From positions 15,910,501 through 15,974,500 of the forward strand of contig CM077649.1 in assembly GCA_039707465.1 (NCBI GenBank): a DNA stretch of 64,000 nucleotides, given 5' to 3'. Positions 58,625 through 64,000 of the stretch are shown here, piece by piece. Below the pieces are notes generated by a model. That model was given only the letters and a program-made list of their open reading frames with translations, ran no database searches and was not told where the DNA came from. The stretch is from Rhabdophis nuchalis. Lineage: Eukaryota > Chordata > Lepidosauria > Squamata > Natricidae. Numbering within the stretch: position 1 is the first letter of the stretch; every line of letters starts with the position of its first letter. Position numbers and translations under genes: made by a program.

Positions 58625-58690
58625 TTCCCTGTCCTTTAAAAAAGTGTGTGTGTGTATGTGTGTGTATATGTGTGTATATGTGTATATATA
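58625..58690. repeat. (TG)n/(TATG)n microsatellite
   Basis: Interrupted TGTG and TGTATA units. Confidence 0.9.
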
Positions 58691-58904
58691 TTCATTTTTC
58701 ATATATACTCATGTTTTTTTTAATCCTGTGCTTTTCACATTCTCTTAAAAGCAAGTACGTCTGCTTAGAATTCACATCTATTTAAGCTTGGAATTTATAT
58801 TACCATCTGGTACAAGTTGAAAGTCTGACAATTTATTGGAAATACAGGATAATTAAAAAACAAATGTTGACATAAATGCATGTGTGCACGCTCACACACA
58901 CACA

Positions 58905-59455
58905 CAATACTGAGAAGTGTCTTGGTAATGCCTTGGCAAGGCCACACTTGGAATACTGCATTCAGTTTTGGTCACCACGATGTAGAAAAGATGTGGAGAC
59001 TCTAGAAAGAGTGCAGAGAAGAGCAACAAAGAGGATGAGGGGACTGGAGACTAAAACATTTGAAGAGGTTGCAGGAACTGGGTAGGTCTAGTTTAATAAA
59101 AAGGACTAGGGGAGACATGATAGCAGTGTTCCAATATCTCAGGGGTTGCCACAAAGAAGAGGGAGTCAAACTATTCTCCAAAGCACCTGAGGGCAGAACA
59201 AGAAGCCATGGGTGGAAACTAATCAAGGAGAGAAGCAACTTAGAACTGAGGAGAAATTTCCTGACAATTAGGACAATTAATCAGTGGAACAGAAGTTGCC
59301 TCCAGAAGTTGTGAATGCCCCAACACTGCAAGTCTTCAAGAAGATGCTGGATAGCTATTTGTCTGAAATGGTATAGGGTTCCCTGCCTAGGCAGGGAGTT
59401 GGACTAGATGACCTCCAAGGTCCCTTCCAACTCTGCTATTGTATTATTAAGTAAT
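58905..59455 (+). mobile_element. CR1 LINE 3' end (bird-type tail)
   Basis: Codes [35 protein letters not shown] (58930-59040), then in another frame the [39 protein letters not shown] part to LRRNFLTIRTINQWN (59080-59290). One frame change separates them. The 3' end has GTTGGACTAGATGACCTCC AAGGTCCC and a TATTA tail. The best copy of this family in the window. Confidence 0.88.
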
Positions 59456-59512
59456 ACAATACTTAATAATTCTGTGTGTTTCCATGGTTTCTTTTACTTG
59501 TTTGTATTAGAG

Positions 59513-59758
59513 ATATAATAAAGGGTTCCCCTGCCCCCTTCCATTATGTCTGATTCTCAGAGCCTGCTGGGACAAGTCCCTTCAGTTTTCTTGGCAAGGT
59601 TTTTCAGAAGTGGTCTGCCATTGATTCCTTCCTAGAGCTGAGAGAAAGGGACTGGACTAAAATCAATCCAGCTTGCTTTGTGACTAAGGCTGGACTAGAA
59701 CTCATAGTCTTCCGGTTTCTATTCTGATGCTTTAATCACTATACCAAACTGGCTCTCA
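59513..59758 (-). mobile_element. Sauria-type SINE
   Basis: Minus strand: GAGAGCCAGTTTGGTATAGTG (tRNA-like A box), GAGTTCTAGTCC (B box), GATTTTAGTCCAGTCCC, then CTTGCCAAGAAAACTGAAGG and GAATCAGACATAATGG, the BovB-like tail. No MITE interrupts it. Related to 49505-49872. Confidence 0.85.
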
Positions 59759-59790
59759 TGAGGAAAGTAAAGCAGCTCTAATACAAGATA

Positions 59791-60187
59791 CAGATAGCCC
59801 TCAATTTACAACCACAACTGAGCCCAACATTCATGTTGCTGAGTGAAACATTTGTTAAGTGAATTTTGCCCCACTTTATGCCTTTTCTTGCCACGGCTGT
59901 TAAGTCAGTCCCTGCAGCGGTTAAATTAGTAACATGATTGTTAAGTGAATCTGGCTTCCCCATTGACTTTGCTTGTTGGAAGGTCACAAAAGGTAATCAC
60001 ATGACCCCAGGATATAACAACGGTCATAAATATGAGTTAGTTGTCAAGCGTGTGAATTTTGATCATGTGACCATGGGAATGCTGTAACAGTCGTAAGTGT
60101 GAAAAATGGTTATAAGTCACTTTTTTTCAGTGCTGTTGTAACTTTGAACAGCCACTAAATGAACAGTTGTAAGTCAAGGACGATCTG
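59791..60187. mobile_element. Mariner-like MITE, CAGRTAG..CTACCTG family
   Basis: Ends CAGATAGCCCTCAATTTACA and TTGTAAGTCAAGGACGATCTG. TA is present on the left (59789-59790) and mutated to CA on the right. Interior blocks match 42550-42940 in reverse orientation. Confidence 0.8.
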
Positions 60188-60301
60188 CAGTTGTAGTAGT
60201 TCTTTTGCATGCTGCCTTGAATGACTTTCCAGTCTGTGAGAATTTTGGCAGTAATACTTGAAAGACGGGATCTCTAGAGCTGGCATTTCTTGTAACAAGA
60301 A

Positions 60302-60770
60302 TTTATGACCTGGGACTTGGTTAACTGCAAGACCACCTCCTGCTACCAAATACCTCCCACCGTCCAGTTCGCTCCCACAGAGAGGGCCTCCTCAGGGTGC
60401 CGTCGGCCAGGCAATGTCGGCTGGCGACCCCCAGGGGGAGAGCCTTCTCTGTGGTGGCTCCTGCCCTCTCGAATGACCTACCCACCGACCTATGCACGAC
60501 CACGGACCTGCGCCTCTTCCGTCGGGCCTTGAAGACCTATTTATTTCGTGCGGCCAGCCTGGCGTAGTTTTTAAATGGTTTTTAGTAAGGGTTTATTAAG
60601 GTTTTAGAACAGGCCAACCATTTAATGTATTTTTAAACATATTTTATGTATTTTATATTTTATACTACTGATTTTTATTGCTGCCTGTACACCGCCCTGA
60701 GCCCCAGAAGGGAGAAGGGCGGTATAAAAATGTAATAAATAAATTAAATAAATAAATAAATTCCTCATTT
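60302..60770 (+). mobile_element. CR1 LINE 3' end
   Basis: Codes RSHREGLLRVPSARQCRLAT-type then GRAFSVVAPALSNDLPTDL and LFRAASLA across two frames, followed by the CR1 3' UTR with ACACCGCCCTGAGCCCC and a (AAATAA)n tail. Closest relative in the window is the copy nested in BovB (18695-19189). Confidence 0.88.
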
Positions 60771-61273
60771 CTTAGAGATAACAAGATTGTAAAGTTAGGG
60801 GTTGTTTTTTTTTAAAGGCAAGACCTTTTTTTTAAAAAATGCAGCGTCAGTGCAAACATCACTTTTTGAGCCATAAGCATAATCCTGATTTTCTTTCATT
60901 TTCGTAAGTTAGAAATGGAAAACATGGTTTCTGTAGGCAACGGAAAGGCTTTTGGAGCACTTGCCGTAATTGAGGAGGTGGAGAATATTTGAACACTTTC
61001 TAAAAATGAGGAGTGAATACACTGCATCTGCTTTGTGTAGGAGGGCATCTCTGAATTCTATCTGGCAGCTGTAGTATCCAGCTAAAATATTGTTCTCTAA
61101 CTCCTACGCTCCTAATATTCTTCCTACACCATCTTTCTTGGGATAAAATCCCTCCTGTGAGAATACTAGAGATATATACCCCAGGGACTTAGTCTGCAGG
61201 ATGTTGCGGGTAAAATACAAAATCCTATAGGTCAGTCTTGCTGAAGATAATTCTGTCGGTTTTTGCTTCACGC

Positions 61274-61672
61274 TTCATTCATTTCATTTCATTCATTTCA
61301 TTCATTTATTAAATTTATAAACTGTACCACTCTCCCCAAAGGGACTCGGGGCGGTGCACAGGAAGTTAAAATAGAAAAAAGCACAAACATGACAATAAAT
61401 AATACTAAAAATAGATTAAATCCCAATACCCTGTGCTAAAAAATCCTAAAACCTTAAAATCCTAAAACTTTACCCTTAAAATCCGAATTAAAACAATTTA
61501 AACTTCATTCTATAGCTTGATGGTGCGGATTAGTCCAGGCCGGCGAGATGGAAGAAATGCGTCTTCAGACTTCGGCGGAAGGAGCGGAGGTCCGTGATAG
61601 TTCTAGGTTCGGGGGGTAGGTCGTTCCAGAGGGTTGGGCCCGCCACAGAGAAGGCCCTTCCCCTGGGCGTCG
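61274..61672 (-). mobile_element. CR1 LINE 3' end
   Basis: Minus strand: RGRAFSVAGPTLWNDLPPEPRTITDLRSFRRSLKTHFFHLAGLD ends at 61530; the 3' UTR (complement of GCACCGCCCCGAGTCCC) has an (ATTTC)n tail at 61274-61310. Its upstream end joins the MITE fragment 61673-61741. Confidence 0.9.
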
Positions 61673-61741
61673 AGAGCTGGCTGTAGAATTCTGGAAGTTG
61701 AAGTCCACAAGTCTTCAAGTTGCCAAGTTTGGGAACCTCTG
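61673..61741. mobile_element. Right half of a hAT hairpin MITE
   Basis: AGAATTCTGGAAGTTGAAGT to CCAAGTTTGGGAACCTCTG matches the right arm of subfamily B/E. The following 8 bases AACTAGAT have central TA. The left arm is missing, replaced by CR1 sequence. Confidence 0.8.
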
Positions 61742-61775
61742 AACTAGATCATAATTCAGAAGATATTGACAAGCA

Positions 61776-61797
61776 TAGAATAGAATAGAATAGAATA
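61776..61797. repeat. (TAGAA)n microsatellite at CR1 tail
   Basis: Four TAGAA units at the 3' terminus of the CR1 that follows on the minus strand. Confidence 0.9.
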
Positions 61798-63348
61798 ATT
61801 TAATTTATATACCGCTCCTCTCCCCGTAGGGACTCGGAGCGATGCACAGGGAAAACTAAAACCACAATACAATAAATATACAAATATAATTAAGAACAAA
61901 TTAAATCTGGGCCTGTGCTAAAATCCCCTTAAAATGCTAAAATACCCAATTAAAACAGCTAGACCCTGTAGAGAGAGGCTACCCAAGGCCGGCCAAACGG
62001 AAAAAATGAGTTTTTAATTTCAGACGGAAGGAGCGGAAGTCCGTGGTTGTTCTGATGTCAGGGGGAAGGTCGTTCCAGAGGGCTGGGCCCGCCACAGAGA
62101 GAGCCCTTCCCCTGGGCGTCGCCCGCTGACAGAGTCTAGTGGACGGCACCCGGAGAAGTCCCTCTCTGTGGGAGCGAATCGGCCGTGAGGATGTATGAGG
62201 CAGGATCCGATCCCGCAGATAGCTAGGTCCCGAGCCATGGAGCGCTTTAAAAATGATGACTAATACCTTGAAGCGCACCCGGAAGACGACAGGCAGCCAG
62301 TGCAACTCGCACAGAAGTGGAGTTATGTGGGCAAATCTGGAGGTACCCAAGATTGCCCGCGCGGCTGCATTCTGAACCATCTGAAGTCTCCGGGTGCACC
62401 TCAAGGGAAGCCCCATGTAGAGAGAGTTACAATAGTCCAGTCGGGATGTCACGAGAGCATGAGTGACTGTGCGAAGGGCGTCCCGATCCAATAGGGGGCG
62501 CAACTGGCGAACCAGGCGAACCTGGTAAAACGCCCTCCTGGCCACGGCTGTCACTTGATCTTCCATGGACAGCCGGGCATCCAGGAGGACACCCAAGTTG
62601 CGCGCCCCATCCACAGGGGCAAGATGTTCGCCCCCTATGGCCAGCGATGGAGTGAGCTGGTTGAATCGGGCAGCCGGAAACCACAGCCACTCGGTCTTGG
62701 TCGGGTTGAGCCTGAGTCCGTTACTTCCCATCCAGATCCGCACGGCTTCCAGGCACTGGCACATCACTGCTACGGCATCGTTGGGGTGGTTTGGGGTAGA
62801 AATGTACAGCTGTGTATCATCAGCGTACAGGTGGTACTCTACCCCAAAACCACGGATGATCTCACCCAGCGGCTTCATATATGTGTTGAACAGGAGAGGC
62901 GAGAGGACCGATCCCTGAGGCACCCCACATGTGAGGGGTCTCGAGGTCGACCTCTGCTCTCCTGCCAACACAAATTGCGATCGGCCAGAGAGGTAGGAGG
63001 AGAACCACCGTAAAACGGTGCCTCCCACCCCCAACCCCCCAGCCGATGCAATAGGATACCATGGTCGATGGTATCAAAAGCCGCCGAGAGGTCTAATAGG
63101 ACCAGGATGGAGGAACAACCCCCATCTCTGGCCCTCCAGAGATCATCAACCAACGCGACCAATGCCGTCTCAGTGCTATGCCCGGGCCGGAAGCCGGACT
63201 GGCGCGGGTCTAGATAATCAACTTCCTCCAGGTGACGGGGAAACTGTTGTGCCACCACACTCTCAACAACCTTCGCCAAAAAGGGAAGGTTGGAGACTGG
63301 ACAATAGTTGTTTAATAAAGCTGGGTCCAAAGAGGGCTTCTTAAGGAG
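61778..63348 (-). mobile_element. CR1 LINE, youngest copy, RT to 3' end
   Basis: Two long frames: 63330-62875 ([38 protein letters not shown], then [10 protein letters not shown] motif with catalytic Asp) and 63034-61979 ([23 protein letters not shown] with the catalytic Asp pair, SRLDYCNSLYMGLPL, to FRLAGLG). One frame shift near the C-run at 63025-63040 separates them. The 3' UTR (GCATCGCTCCGAGTCCC) ends at 61798. 5'-truncated: the endonuclease and ORF1 are absent. Confidence 0.95.
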
Positions 63349-63850
63349 GGGTTATTATGTATTACTTTAGGTAATCATTGCCAGTAGAACAGCCAAAGCT
63401 GTAATATCTTCAGGGTGTAAATTGAGAACATAAGAAGGACTAATTATTTTTGATCAGACTCCTATCTGGTCAAAATTCAGTGCTCACTGGGGAAAACAAC
63501 ATCCCTTAGCCAATGATATTGGATGTAATTCACAGTAAGGCTGGGTAAGGCTTCTTTGTAAGAGATGCAATATATGGGTCAATATATGACCCCTTTCTTC
63601 AAATTATTTAAACAGTCACATCCTTTTGCAGCCCTTCTTGACTGCTTCAGCAACTATTTTTTTGACAGTTTCTACACTTTTTCTGAAGAATTTGTCCACG
63701 ACTAACATAAAGCCTTCATAATTAATAGCCACTGCTTACCTTCTATTCCATTGATAATTGATATAATTATATTTAACCAATAAAAAATTAAATCATTAAA
63801 TGTTATTTTAGTTCATTTTCAACTGCAAATTGGTTTCTTTTCTGTAAGAT
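63349..63850. other. Unique DNA
   Basis: No gene or element recognised. Confidence 0.5.
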
Positions 63851-64000
63851 CTTTAGTTTAATTTAGTTTAGTTTATTAAATTTGTATACTGCCCTTCTCC
63901 TTTGCGGGACTCAGGGCAGTGAACAGGCATCAATAAAACAACAAAGAACATCAATATATAAAAATACTTTAAAATGGCATTAAACTGGGGGCCTGTTCTA
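63851..64000 (-). mobile_element. CR1 3' UTR, runs off the window
   Basis: (TTTAG)n tail at 63851-63880, then the complement of CACTGCCCTGAGTCCC (63902-63922) and the A-rich 3' UTR. The rest of the element lies beyond the window. Confidence 0.88.

Noticed and set aside
61979..63330. A host gene with 351-aa and 151-aa frames
   Set aside because: Reverse transcriptase motifs and many copies in the window show it is CR1.

Overview
The window looks like noncoding nuclear DNA from a squamate reptile, most likely a snake. It has no long host open reading frame, is AT-rich with one sharp CpG island, and is packed with fossils of the element families that co-occur in squamates: CR1 LINEs with microsatellite tails, a BovB LINE, Sauria-type SINEs with BovB-like tails, a Penelope-like element, Helitrons, hAT and mariner-like MITEs, and GATA/ATCC/CCTAT-type microsatellites. 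The species assignment is inference. No complete host protein gene, rRNA or functional tRNA gene was recognised.

Layout. 0.2-1.7 kb: an old CR1 (minus) split by a solo LTR. 1.8-4.9 kb: hairpin MITEs, two bird-type CR1 tails and a 414-bp hAT element. 5.0-6.1 kb: the CpG island, with six CCAAT/ATTGG boxes, a GC box, a YY1-like site and a splice donor; this is the best candidate for a host promoter and first exon, probably read on +, with the rest of the window as its first intron or intergenic DNA. 6.2-8.4 kb: half of a hammerhead-linked repeat, then a hAT element that swallowed a CR1. 8.4-16.7 kb: mostly AT-rich unique DNA plus a 260-bp tetranucleotide array. 16.7-20.1 kb: CR1 pieces and a BovB LINE with two younger insertions nested in it. 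21.5-22.2 and 30.5-31.1 kb: two Helitrons carrying CTACC-type minisatellites. 22-30 kb: mostly unique. 30-44 kb: many hAT/mariner MITEs, an LTR, and at 36.3-36.6 kb a repeat that joins a tRNA-like pol III promoter to a complete hammerhead-ribozyme fold. 44-50 kb: CR1 tails in series, an RT-free SINE and a three-colour pentamer array. 51.2-52.6 kb: a Penelope-like element with an inverted copy of its own tail and a hammerhead core. 53-58 kb: mostly unique, with a 50-bp perfect palindrome. 58.9-64 kb: more CR1, including the youngest copy, which still encodes reverse transcriptase motifs.

Main results. (1) At least fourteen ~135-bp near-perfect palindromes are hAT MITEs; essentially every readable 8-bp target duplication has TA at its centre (nnnTAnnn), the signature of the Buster branch of hAT. 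(2) A minus-strand hammerhead ribozyme (36358-36404) has all core residues and three pairable stems, directly downstream of tRNA-like A and B boxes. (3) The Penelope-like element has an inverted-tail structure, a frameshifted GIY-YIG region and its own hammerhead core. (4) Nested insertions with intact target duplications give a relative chronology of element activity.
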